Origin: Pararobbsia silviterrae
Lineage (GTDB): Bacteria; Pseudomonadota; Gammaproteobacteria; Burkholderiales; Burkholderiaceae
Length of the DNA: 64,000 nt
Assembly (NCBI RefSeq): GCF_003628125.1
Contig: NZ_RBZU01000006.1
Coordinates: 186,001 to 250,000, forward strand
Direction: 5' to 3'
Within the stretch, counting starts at the first letter, position 1. Each line of letters begins with the position of its first letter. The notes below the pieces were generated by a model, which was not told where the DNA came from, did no database searches, and worked only from the letters and a program-made list of their open reading frames with translations. The translations under genes were made by a program, and so were the position numbers. Shown piece by piece: positions 42,470-49,723 of this stretch.

Positions 42470-43960
42470 ATGTATTTAGGCATCGACTGCGGTACGCAAG
42501 GTACCAAGGTAGTTTTGCTGGACCCGGCGAGCGGCGTCATCGTGGCCCGTGGTCATGCCGGCCATCCGATCATCGCCGAGGCGAACGGCCGGCGCGAGCA
42601 GAAGGCCGTATGGTGGATCGCGGCGTTGCGCGAGGCGATCCGCGATCTGTTCTCGAAGACCGCGTATCGTCCCGCCGATGTCGCGGCGATCGCGGTGTCG
42701 GGTCAGCAGCATGGGCTCGTGGTGCTCGACGAGCACGGCGAGGTCCTGCGCAACGTCAAGCTCTGGAACGATACCGAAACGACCGCGGAAAACGAGGCGC
42801 TATGCGAGGCTGCGGGCGGCGAGCGGCGTATCCGGAGCCTCATCAACACGACGATTCCCGTCGGTTTCACGGCGTCGAAGCTTGCATGGGTCCGGCGGCA
42901 CGAACCCGAGACCTATGCGCGGATCCGGCATGTGCTGTTGCCGCACGACTATGTGAATTTCTGGCTCACGGGCGAATATGCGACCGATTCGGGCGAGGCT
43001 TCCGGAACGGGATATTTCGATGTCGCCACGCGGACCTGGTCGCGTCCGATGACCGATTTGATCGACCCGAGCGGCGTGCTCGAACGCGCGTTGCCGCGTA
43101 TCGCGTCGCCGCTCGAACCGATCGGCACCGTGCGCCCCGAGGTTGCCGCGGAGTTCGGTTTCGCGCCGACCACGCGCGTCGCATGCGGGTCGGGCGACAA
43201 CGTCATGGGCGCGGTCGGAACGGGCAATGTCGCGGCGGGGCGCGCGACGCTCGGACTCGGAACGTCGGGCGTGTTGAATCTGCATGCGGACACGATCGCG
43301 GATGCCGTCGATCCGAGTGTCTATGTGTTTTGCGGACTCGACGGCGGATGGTTGCCGACCGTCGCAACGATGAACGCGACGTCGACGACGACGCTGCTGC
43401 AGAAGCTGTTCGACGTCGAGCTCGACGAGGTCGAGCGTCTGATGAGCGCGGCCGCGCCTGGCGCGGGCGGGTTGCGCATGTATCCGTTCTTCAGCGGCGA
43501 GCGCATTCCGGCGCTGCCGCGTGCGCGCGGCGTCATGAAGGGCATGTCGGCCGACAACATGACGCGCGAGAACCTCATGCGCGCGGGCGCCGAGGCGGTG
43601 GCGTTCGGCTTGAAGTGGGGCTACGAGTTGCTCGCGCGGAGTTTCGGGCGCGCCGGCCAGTTCCGCTTGACCGGCGGTGGCGCGAACAGCGCGGCATGGC
43701 GTCAGATTCTCGCCGACGTGTTCGATACGAACGTGATGCGCGTCAAATGCGACGAAGGCGGTGCATTCGCCGCGGCCTTGCTCGCGTTGACGGTCGATCA
43801 GCGCGCGCGTGGCACATCGGTCACGCTTTACGACGTCTGCGAACGTTACGTCGAACTCGACGAGACGATGGCGGCCGAGCCGCGTCGCGAGGTCGTCGAG
43901 CAGTATCGCGAGGCGTTCGGCGAGTATGCCGATACGGTCGCTCATGAAGACTTCGAGTGA
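42470..43960 (+). CDS. xylB: FGGY-family carbohydrate kinase, xylulokinase type
   Basis: A 496-residue sugar kinase. The N-terminal ATPase lobe begins MYLGIDCGTQGTKVVLLD, and SGQQHGLVVLD is the segment that separates xylulokinases from glycerol kinases. KLWNDTET carries the substrate-binding Asp-Thr, and HDYVNFWLTGEYATDSGEASGTGYFD the catalytic region. The second lobe has GSGDNVMGAVGTG (catalytic Asp) and FRLTGGGANSAAWRQILADVFD. It should phosphorylate D-xylulose or a close ketose imported by the upstream system. Its last 17 bp overlap the epimerase-like gene. Confidence 0.88.
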   Translation: MYLGIDCGTQGTKVVLLDPASGVIVARGHAGHPIIAEANGRREQKAVWWIAALREAIRDLFSKTAYRPADVAAIAVSGQQHGLVVLDEHGEVLRNVKLWNDTETTAENEALCEAAGGERRIRSLINTTIPVGFTASKLAWVRRHEPETYARIRHVLLPHDYVNFWLTGEYATDSGEASGTGYFDVATRTWSRPMTDLIDPSGVLERALPRIASPLEPIGTVRPEVAAEFGFAPTTRVACGSGDNVMGAVGTGNVAAGRATLGLGTSGVLNLHADTIADAVDPSVYVFCGLDGGWLPTVATMNATSTTTLLQKLFDVELDEVERLMSAAAPGAGGLRMYPFFSGERIPALPRARGVMKGMSADNMTRENLMRAGAEAVAFGLKWGYELLARSFGRAGQFRLTGGGANSAAWRQILADVFDTNVMRVKCDEGGAFAAALLALTVDQRARGTSVTLYDVCERYVELDETMAAEPRREVVEQYREAFGEYADTVAHEDFE

Positions 43961-44681
43961 CTCGATCGTGAATACCGTCTGGCGAAAGTCTTGCCTGATC
44001 GTACCGTCGCTGATCACGTTCGATCTGAGCAATCTCGAACTGCAGACGCGGCGCATTGCCGAGTCGGAGTGTGATGCCGTGCATCTCGACGTCATCGATG
44101 GGCAATTCAGTCCGAGCATGCCGTTGGGCATCGAGACGATCGCGCATCTGCGCAAGAAGACGGATCTCGCGTTCGATGTGCACGTCATGGCGGTCAAGCA
44201 CGATTACTTCGTCGATGCGTTGCTCGATATCGGCGTGGCGCAGTTGACGTTTCATGTCGAGACCGAGGCGCATATCGATCGGATGCTCAATCGGATCCGT
44301 TCGGCGGGGGTGCGGGCGGGTGTCGCGCTGAAGCCGGCCACGCCGCTGACGACGCTCGAGTATGTGATCGAGACCTGCGACACGGTATTGCTGATGCTCA
44401 CGAATCCCGGGTATTCGGGCACGGGCAATGAGTTTCCGGTGCCGTATGCGGAGCGCAAGATCGCGGCGTTGCGCGAGATGATCGATGCGCGCGGGCTCGA
44501 TACGTCGATCGAAATCGATGGCCGCGTATCGAAGGCGATGATTGCAAAGTTCGCGCCTGCGATGGTCGATCAGTTTGTCGCGGGCAGTGTCTGTATTTCA
44601 CGTGTCGAGCCGACTACAGGCCTTGGCGAACTCGCCGATCTCCGTCGCGCGATCCTCGGGGCACAATCCTCGGGCGTTTGA
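43944..44681 (+). CDS. Ribulose-phosphate 3-epimerase-like protein (RPE/AlsE family)
   Basis: A 245-residue TIM-barrel protein related to Rpe and allulose-6-phosphate epimerase. Metal and catalytic positions are kept in HLDVIDGQF (His, Asp), DVHVM (His) and IEIDGRVS (Asp). However, the phosphate/loop motif that is usually VNPGFGGQ reads TNPGYSGTGNEF, and the NLTIGP loop reads SMPLGIE. It is therefore probably an epimerase or aldolase-like enzyme for a sugar phosphate other than D-ribulose-5-P, using the kinase product. The ATG at 43944 overlaps the kinase stop; a GTG at 43968 is an alternative. The insertion sequence lies just after its stop. Confidence 0.82.
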   Translation: MKTSSDSIVNTVWRKSCLIVPSLITFDLSNLELQTRRIAESECDAVHLDVIDGQFSPSMPLGIETIAHLRKKTDLAFDVHVMAVKHDYFVDALLDIGVAQLTFHVETEAHIDRMLNRIRSAGVRAGVALKPATPLTTLEYVIETCDTVLLMLTNPGYSGTGNEFPVPYAERKIAALREMIDARGLDTSIEIDGRVSKAMIAKFAPAMVDQFVAGSVCISRVEPTTGLGELADLRRAILGAQSSGV

Positions 44682-44755
44682 ACGTATGCGCGGCAATCCT
44701 CCTCCTTCAGGGGGAGGAAGGATAGCGCGGACGCCGCAGGCGTCCTTGCTGGGCA

Positions 44756-45184
44756 TTAATGCGGCGTTTTCTGTTGCGCAATGTACTGCCGCCCAATCTC
44801 GATGGGCGCGCCGCCGCACGCTCCCGCAAAATAGGATGGCGACCAAAGCGCACCACCCCGCAGCTTGCGTTGGATGGTTGGGTAGTTCTTCTGCCGAATC
44901 ATCCGACTAGAAACCCCCTTCAGGCTGTTCACGAGGGCGGACACGGCCACCTTTGGCGGATAGTTCACGAGCAAATGCACATGGTCATCTTCTCCGTCGA
45001 ACTCCACTAACTCGGCTTCGAAGTCGCGGCACACGCTCGCGAATACCACGCGCAGGTCATTAATAACCGCTTTCGTAAAGACGCCACGTTGATATTTCGT
45101 TAAGAAGACTAAGTGCACATGCATGAGGAATACGCAATGCCTGCCGTGCCTCATTTCCGGGTCTTTTATGCGGGGGCGTGCCAT
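44756..45184 (-). CDS. tnpA: IS200/IS605 TnpA Y1 transposase
   Basis: A 142-residue single-strand transposase. The HUH motif is HVH at 68-70 (DDHVHLLVNYPP) and the nucleophilic tyrosine is Tyr134 in GGAPIEIGRQYIAQQ. It is full length for the family (about 130-155 residues) and shows no interruption, so it is probably active and can mobilise the element by peel-and-paste transposition. It is divergent from tnpB, with starts 44 bp apart. Confidence 0.93.
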   Translation of the reverse strand: MARPRIKDPEMRHGRHCVFLMHVHLVFLTKYQRGVFTKAVINDLRVVFASVCRDFEAELVEFDGEDDHVHLLVNYPPKVAVSALVNSLKGVSSRMIRQKNYPTIQRKLRGGALWSPSYFAGACGGAPIEIGRQYIAQQKTPH

Positions 45185-45228
45185 TTTCTGAGTTGCTTAG
45201 TTTCACAGCCCAAAGTATTTTTTACCGC

Positions 45229-46443
45229 ATGGAACGACTCCAAGCCTTCAAATTCGAACTGATGCCGACCGGCGAGCAAGCGCGCAAGATGCGCCAGTTC
45301 GCCGGCGCGTGTCGGTTCGTCTACAACAAGGCGTTGGCGTTCCAGAAAGAGAATCACGCAAGCGGCCAGAAGTTCGTCAGCAAGTTTTCGATGAGCAAGC
45401 ACCTCACGGAATGGCGCAATAACCCGGATACGCCTTGGCTCGCCGATGCGCCACGTCACGCGCTCATGATGGCGACCCAGGCATGCGATCGTGCATTTCA
45501 GAACTTCTTCGCGGGGCGCACGTCGTTCCCGCAGTTCAAGCGCAAGGGTGTCAGCGATAGCTTCCTGTTTCCCGACAAAAACCAGATTGAGGTCGATAGC
45601 GGAAACGGTCGTATCAAGGTTCCGAAGCTCGGCTGGCTACGCTATCGCAAGAGTCGCGACGTGCTAGGCGAAGCTCGCAGCGCTACCGTGTCGCTGCGAG
45701 CGGGCAAGTGGTATGTCTCGATTCTCACGAAGTGCGAGGTCCAGCAGCCGGTTCCACAAGGTCCGGCGCTCGGCATCGACGTGGGCGTTGTCCGCTTCGC
45801 CACCATGAGCGACGGAACGTATATCGCGCCGCTCGCGTCGTTCCGCAAGCACGAGCAGCGGCTTGCCAGGTATCAGCGCCGGATGGCCCGCAAGATGAAG
45901 GGCTCGGCGAACTGGAAGAAAGCGAAGTCCCGCATTCAGCGCATCCACGCGCGCATTGCGCACGCTCGCGCTGATTTTCTCCATAAGGCATCGTCAGCTA
46001 TCAGCAAAAACCACGCGATGATCGCGGTCGAAGACCTGAAAATCAGCACCATGTCAAAGTCGGCGAAAGGTACGGCCAACGCGCCAGGACGCAATGTGCG
46101 CGCGAAGTCCGGCCTCAACAAGTCGATTCTCGACCAGGGCTGGGGCGAGTTTCGTCGGCAGTTGGAATACAAGACGGCATGGCGCGGCGGCTTCTTTATC
46201 GCCGTCGATCCCAAAAACACGAGTCGCACGTGCCCGTGCTGCGGCCATGTATAGAAGGACAATCGGAAGACGCAAGCGCTGTTCAAGTGCGTCGAATGCG
46301 GACACGAAGCGAACGCCGACCATGTCGGCGCGCTCAATGTCTTAGCGGCAGGACATGCCGCGATTGCCTGTGGAGGGATGGCGCGGCCAGGCCGCCCGTC
46401 GAAGCAGGAACCCACCGAAACTACTAGTGCGGTTTCCGCCTAG
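45229..46443 (+). pseudogene. tnpB: IS605 TnpB RNA-guided nuclease gene interrupted by an amber codon
   Basis: The frame encodes a 404-residue TnpB broken at codon 342 by TAG (46252-46254). Before it are the N-terminal domain (MERLQAFKFELMPTGEQ), RuvC-I GIDVGV (Asp184), RuvC-II VEDLKI (Glu269) and the first zinc knuckle CPCC. The same frame continues with [28 protein letters not shown], that is, the second knuckle and RuvC-III Asp364, to a normal stop at 46443. Relatives have CGHVS here, so one substitution (TCG to TAG) explains the break. The truncated 341-residue product lacks the third catalytic residue. Confidence 0.88.
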
Positions 46444-46486
46444 GGTCATAGGAATCCCATCCCTTCAGGGAGGGGAGGATGTCAAG
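46260..46486 (+). ncRNA. Probable omega (reRNA) scaffold region of the IS605-like element
   Basis: In TnpB systems the guide RNA scaffold overlaps the 3' end of tnpB and the right end, and the guide begins at the element boundary. This interval includes the tnpB tail and the right-end hairpin at 46454-46480. If present, the guide would be the sequence starting CGACATGACC at 46487. Boundaries are inferred from the family, not seen directly. Confidence 0.35.
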
Positions 46487-46508
46487 CGACATGACCGCGG
46501 CCCCGAGG

Positions 46509-46563
46509 GGCCCGGCCATCGATTGCGAGTCGAATCCGAAGTGAGTGATTCGACAGCCGGGCC
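46509..46563. other. Nested stem-loop just outside the IS right end
   Basis: GGCCCGGC (46509-46516) pairs with GCCGGGCC (46556-46563), and inside it GTCGAATC (46529-46536) pairs with GATTCGAC (46547-46554). This leaves a 12-nt bulge on one side and 1 nt on the other. The structured flank contains motifs shared with the tnpB 3' end (GGCCGCCCG, ACCCACCG). The rest of 46444-46669 has no gene. Confidence 0.55.
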
Positions 46564-46669
46564 GCCCGCAAGGGGACCCACCGCGCCCCGAATCACACCG
46601 CCAGATTGTCCGGTTAAGTGCCGATCTCGGGTATCCATCTTGAGATTTGGTATCACTTTTAGATATCAT

Positions 46670-46930
46670 ATGCACTTCAAAGCCAAACACCGAAAGACGC
46701 TTGAGCTGCTTTTTTCACGCCCGACCCCGGCGAGTGTCAAATGGCTCGATGCCGTCGCGCTGATGAACGAACTCGGAGCGGAGATTGACGAACGTGAGGG
46801 GTCTCGCGTCGCCATCTTTTTGTTTGGTCAAGTCAGAGTGATGCACCGGCCTCACCCGTCGCCAGACATGGACAAGGGTGCCGTGGCGTCGATGCGAAGG
46901 TGGTTCGAAGAGAACGGAGTCAAGCCATGA
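46670..46930 (+). CDS. hicA: HicA-family toxin
   Basis: An 86-residue protein matching the HicA subgroup with KHRKTLELLFSRPTPASVKWLDAVALMNELGAEIDEREGSRVAIFLFGQVRVMHRPHPSPDMDKGAVASMRRWFEENGVKP. HicA toxins are double-stranded-RNA-binding-fold ribonucleases. In the E. coli type the catalytic His follows a GS motif; here GSR replaces GSH and the nearest histidines are in MHRPHP, so the active residue may differ. The ATG at 46670 lies in an AT-rich patch that likely holds the promoter. It overlaps the antitoxin gene by 4 nt. Confidence 0.88.
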   Translation: MHFKAKHRKTLELLFSRPTPASVKWLDAVALMNELGAEIDEREGSRVAIFLFGQVRVMHRPHPSPDMDKGAVASMRRWFEENGVKP

Positions 46931-47265
46931 TGAACGTGATGAGGATCGGCGAATACAACGCGGTCGTTTCTTACGATCCGGAGATCGGTATGTTCCGGGG
47001 CGAATTCACCGGGCTCAATGGCAGTGCGGATTTCTATGCGGGCGATGTCGATCGTTTGCGGCGTGAGGGCGAACGATCGCTCAAGATCTTTCTTGAAGAA
47101 TGCAAGCGGCGCGGGGTCGAGGCAAAGCGGCAGTTCTCGGGGAAATGGATGCAGCGTTCGACCAAAGCGTTACATGAAGCTGTGACACTGGCCGCTGCCG
47201 CGCGCGGTCTCAGCGTCAATCAGTTCGTTAACGAAGTGCTCGAGGAAGCGACGCATACCGATTAG
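46927..47265 (+). CDS. hicB: HicB-family antitoxin
   Basis: A 112-residue antitoxin. The N-terminal HicB fold (MRIGEYNAVVSYDPEIGMFRGEFTGLNGSADFYAGDVDRLRREGERSLKIFLEECKRRG) is followed by a ribbon-helix-helix DNA-binding end (FSGKWMQRSTKALHEAVTLAAAARGLSVNQFVNEVLEEA). The start overlaps the toxin stop (ATGA), so translation is coupled. It should neutralise HicA and autorepress the pair. It sits beside the insertion sequence, a typical place for such modules. Confidence 0.9.
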   Translation: MMNVMRIGEYNAVVSYDPEIGMFRGEFTGLNGSADFYAGDVDRLRREGERSLKIFLEECKRRGVEAKRQFSGKWMQRSTKALHEAVTLAAAARGLSVNQFVNEVLEEATHTD

Positions 47266-47337
47266 CCGATGTCGTGCTCCGGAGACGTGTGCGTTGATCC
47301 GATAAGGCAGGGTTCACCCCGATAGGGCGGCTCAATC

Positions 47338-47351
47338 TGGTAGCGCTACCA
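47338..47351. promoter_or_regulatory. Perfect 14-bp palindrome upstream of the orphan binding protein
   Basis: TGGTAGCGCTACCA is fully self-complementary and of the TGGTAGCGCTA type recognised by LacI-family repressors of sugar genes in other proteobacteria. It is 33 bp before the start codon, where a repressor would block transcription. Confidence 0.75.
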
Positions 47352-47384
47352 TCGCCGGCAAGCACGCCCCCGAGGAGACACCTG

Positions 47385-48752
47385 ATGACCGCTCGTGAAT
47401 CGAACCAGGCGCACACGCCTGCATCCCCGTATCTGACTCAACCGGCCGACGCCGCCGGCTCGCCGCGCGCGCGTCGCGCGTACACGCAGGATCGCCCGAT
47501 CGGCGTGCGCGCAATCGTTGTCGCGGCCTGCGCGCTGGCCGCGTTCACAGCGAGCACCGCCGCGCAGGCCGCCGAGGTCGAAGTGCTCCACTACTGGACG
47601 TCGGGCGGCGAGGCCAAATCGGCTCAGGTGCTCAAGCAGATGCTCGAGAAGAAGGGCGATACGTGGAAGGACTTCGCCGTCGCGGGCGGCGGCGGCGAGA
47701 ACGCGATGACCGCGCTCAAGACGCGCGTCATTTCGGGCGATCCGCCGGCCGCCGCGCAAATCAAGGGCCCCGCGATTCAGCAATGGGGCGACGAAGGCGT
47801 GCTCGTCTCGGTCGACGACGTCGCGCGCGCCGACGGCTGGGACAAGGTCCTGCCGACACAGATCTCGAGCATCATGAAGTACAAGGGCCAATACGTGGCC
47901 GCGCCCGTCAACGTGCATCGCGTGAACTGGCTCTGGATCAACGCCGATGCGCTCAAGAAGGTCAACGCCCAACCGCCTTCGACCTGGGATGATTTCTTCA
48001 AGACCGCCGATGCCTTGCAGAAGGCCGGCATCATCCCCGTCGCGATCGGCGGCCAATCGTGGCAGGAAGCCGAGACGTTCGAAACCGTCGCGCTCGGCGT
48101 CGGCGGCGCGGCGTTCTACAAGAAGGCGTTCGTGGACCTCGACGAAGCGACGCTCAAGGGCCCGACGATGGTCAAGGCGCTTGAGACGTTCAAGAAAATC
48201 AAGCCCTACACCGACAAAGGACAGACCGGCCGCGACTGGAATATGGCGACCGGCATGGTCATCTCGGGCAAGGCCGCGATGCAGTTCATGGGCGACTGGG
48301 CCAAGGGCGAATTCACGGTCGCGAACAAGACGCCGGGACAGGACTACCTCTGCGTGCCCGGACCGGGCTCGCAAGGCGCGTATACGTTCAACGTCGACAG
48401 CTTCGCGTTCTTCAAGGTCAAGAATCCGGACTCCGCGAAAGGACAGAAGGATCTCGCGAGCCTGCTCATGAGCCCGGAATTCCAGGAGATTTTCAATCTG
48501 AACAAGGGCTCGATCCCGGTGCGTCAAGGCATGGATCTCGCGAAGTTCGACGATTGCGCGAAGAAGTCCGCGGCCGATTTCCACAGCGCGCAAACCAAGG
48601 GCACGCTCGTGCCGTCGTGGGCGCATGACATGGTCATCAAGCCCGCCGTCGAAGGCGCGTTTTACGACGTGATCGGCGAGTTCTGGAACAACGACGGCGA
48701 AACCGCGCAGCAAGCGGCCAACAAGCTCGCGGCCGCGTCGAAGACGAACTAG
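47385..48752 (+). CDS. Glucose/mannose-type sugar-binding protein (GtsA-like), orphan
   Basis: A 455-residue periplasmic binding protein of the CUT1 glucose group. Features are EVEVLHYWTSGGEAKSAQVLKQMLEKKGDTWKDFAVAGGGGENAMTALKTRVISGDPPAAAQIKGPAIQQWGDEGVL, VNVHRVNWLWINADAL and GSIPVRQGMD. The start at 47385 is supported by GAGGAG 7 nt upstream, yet it gives an unusually long n-region of about 42 residues before the hydrophobic signal core (AIVVAACALAAFTA). No permease or ATPase genes follow, which is unusual because these binding proteins normally head a gtsABC operon. It may use components encoded elsewhere. Confidence 0.9.
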   Translation: MTARESNQAHTPASPYLTQPADAAGSPRARRAYTQDRPIGVRAIVVAACALAAFTASTAAQAAEVEVLHYWTSGGEAKSAQVLKQMLEKKGDTWKDFAVAGGGGENAMTALKTRVISGDPPAAAQIKGPAIQQWGDEGVLVSVDDVARADGWDKVLPTQISSIMKYKGQYVAAPVNVHRVNWLWINADALKKVNAQPPSTWDDFFKTADALQKAGIIPVAIGGQSWQEAETFETVALGVGGAAFYKKAFVDLDEATLKGPTMVKALETFKKIKPYTDKGQTGRDWNMATGMVISGKAAMQFMGDWAKGEFTVANKTPGQDYLCVPGPGSQGAYTFNVDSFAFFKVKNPDSAKGQKDLASLLMSPEFQEIFNLNKGSIPVRQGMDLAKFDDCAKKSAADFHSAQTKGTLVPSWAHDMVIKPAVEGAFYDVIGEFWNNDGETAQQAANKLAAASKTN

Positions 48753-48803
48753 GCTTCGCGGTATCCAGGCTTCGGGATGACGCGTCGCGTTGCGCTTCGT
48801 CCT

Positions 48804-48964
48804 GCTCCGGCTTTATCGATCGGCTTCGTCGACGGTCGGTCCGCATGAAGCCGGAGCCGCATTCGAACCGATCCGCGCATCGGACGCACCGCGCCGATAC
48901 GGATTCGACCGAACGACGCAACAGAGATGCACGTGCGCGGTCCGCTCGATGCGCGTGCGGACCG
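48804..48964. terminator. Two stem-loops downstream of the orphan binding protein
   Basis: GCTCCGGCTT (48804-48813) pairs perfectly with AAGCCGGAGC (48848-48857) across a 34-nt loop, and CGGTCCGC (48938-48945) with GCGGACCG (48957-48964). They lie in the 317-bp gene-free gap (48753-49069). Either could end the sugar-binding-protein transcript; no T-tract is present. Confidence 0.4.
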
Positions 48965-49069
48965 TGTAGCATGGCGGCTTCGTTTCTGTCCCGTCTTTGA
49001 GGAACCCGCCATGCCGCTCGTGTCGCTTTTGCAGACGCGCATGCCTTCGCGCCGCGGAGGCCGTGCGCG

Positions 49070-49720
49070 ATGACGACGCTCCATTACATCTTCGATCCGC
49101 TGTGCGGCTGGTGCTATGCGGCCGCGCCGCTCGTCGAGGCCGCGCGGGCCGTGCCCGATCTCAAGGTCGTGTTTCATGGCGGCGGCATGATGACCGGTCC
49201 GAATCGCCGCACGATCACGCCGCAATGGCGCGACTACGTGATGCCGCACGATCACCGCATTTCGGAACTCACGGGGCAACCGTTCGGCGACGCGTATTTC
49301 GACGGTCTGCTGCGCGATGTCACGGCCGTGCTCGATTCCGAGCCGCCGTTGACGGCGATCCTCGCGGCGGAAGCGCTCGATGCGCGCGGTCTCGATATGA
49401 TCCACGCCGTCCAGCGCGCGCACTACGTCGACGGACGGCGCATCGCCGATGCCGACGTGCTGCGCGATATCGCCGCGCGGATCGGTCTCGACGGCGATGC
49501 GTTCGACGCGCAATGCACGCGTCTCGGCGGGACCGCGACGCTTGAGCACATCCGCGATGCGCGCGCCTTGCTCGAGCGAGTCGGCGGCAACGGCTTTCCG
49601 ACGTTCGCGATCGAGGACGCCCAGGGCCGATTCGGGCGAATCGATACGGGCACCTGGCTCGGCCGGCCGACGCAATGGGCTCAGGCGCTCGCGCAAGCCG
49701 TCACGTCGGACGCGGTGTAA
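49070..49720 (+). CDS. DsbA-family thiol oxidoreductase-like protein (FrnE-like)
   Basis: A 216-residue thioredoxin-fold protein with active site CGWC at 12-15 near the N-terminus (HYIFDPLCGWCYAAAPLVEAA), an all-helical insert and cis-Pro segment GNGFPTFAIED. There is no signal peptide, so it belongs to the cytoplasmic FrnE/2-hydroxychromene-2-carboxylate-isomerase-related branch rather than periplasmic DsbA. It should act in thiol redox or disulfide isomerisation. The class C beta-lactamase gene follows after 3 bp. Confidence 0.88.
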   Translation: MTTLHYIFDPLCGWCYAAAPLVEAARAVPDLKVVFHGGGMMTGPNRRTITPQWRDYVMPHDHRISELTGQPFGDAYFDGLLRDVTAVLDSEPPLTAILAAEALDARGLDMIHAVQRAHYVDGRRIADADVLRDIAARIGLDGDAFDAQCTRLGGTATLEHIRDARALLERVGGNGFPTFAIEDAQGRFGRIDTGTWLGRPTQWAQALAQAVTSDAV

Positions 49721-49723
49721 CGC

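Larger units (their letters stand above)
44690..46486. mobile_element. IS200/IS605-family insertion sequence (IS605-like, divergent tnpA/tnpB)
   Basis: The element carries tnpA leftward and tnpB rightward, the IS605 arrangement. Both ends have subterminal hairpins with a shared CCTTCAGG/CCCTTCAGGG loop: 44696-44723 (ATCCTCCTCC with GGAGGAAGGAT) and 46454-46480. As expected for this family there are no terminal inverted repeats or target duplication, so the ends are approximate: the left lies within about 15 bp after the epimerase stop, the right near GTCAAG at 46481-46486. A second perfect hairpin, GGACGCC/GGCGTCC, lies at 44729-44745. Confidence 0.85.

Noticed and set aside
46355-46669. N-terminal extension of HicA across the IS end
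   Set aside because: The frame is open but reads low-complexity sequence; HicA relatives start at the KHRKTLE segment and the ATG at 46670 fits.
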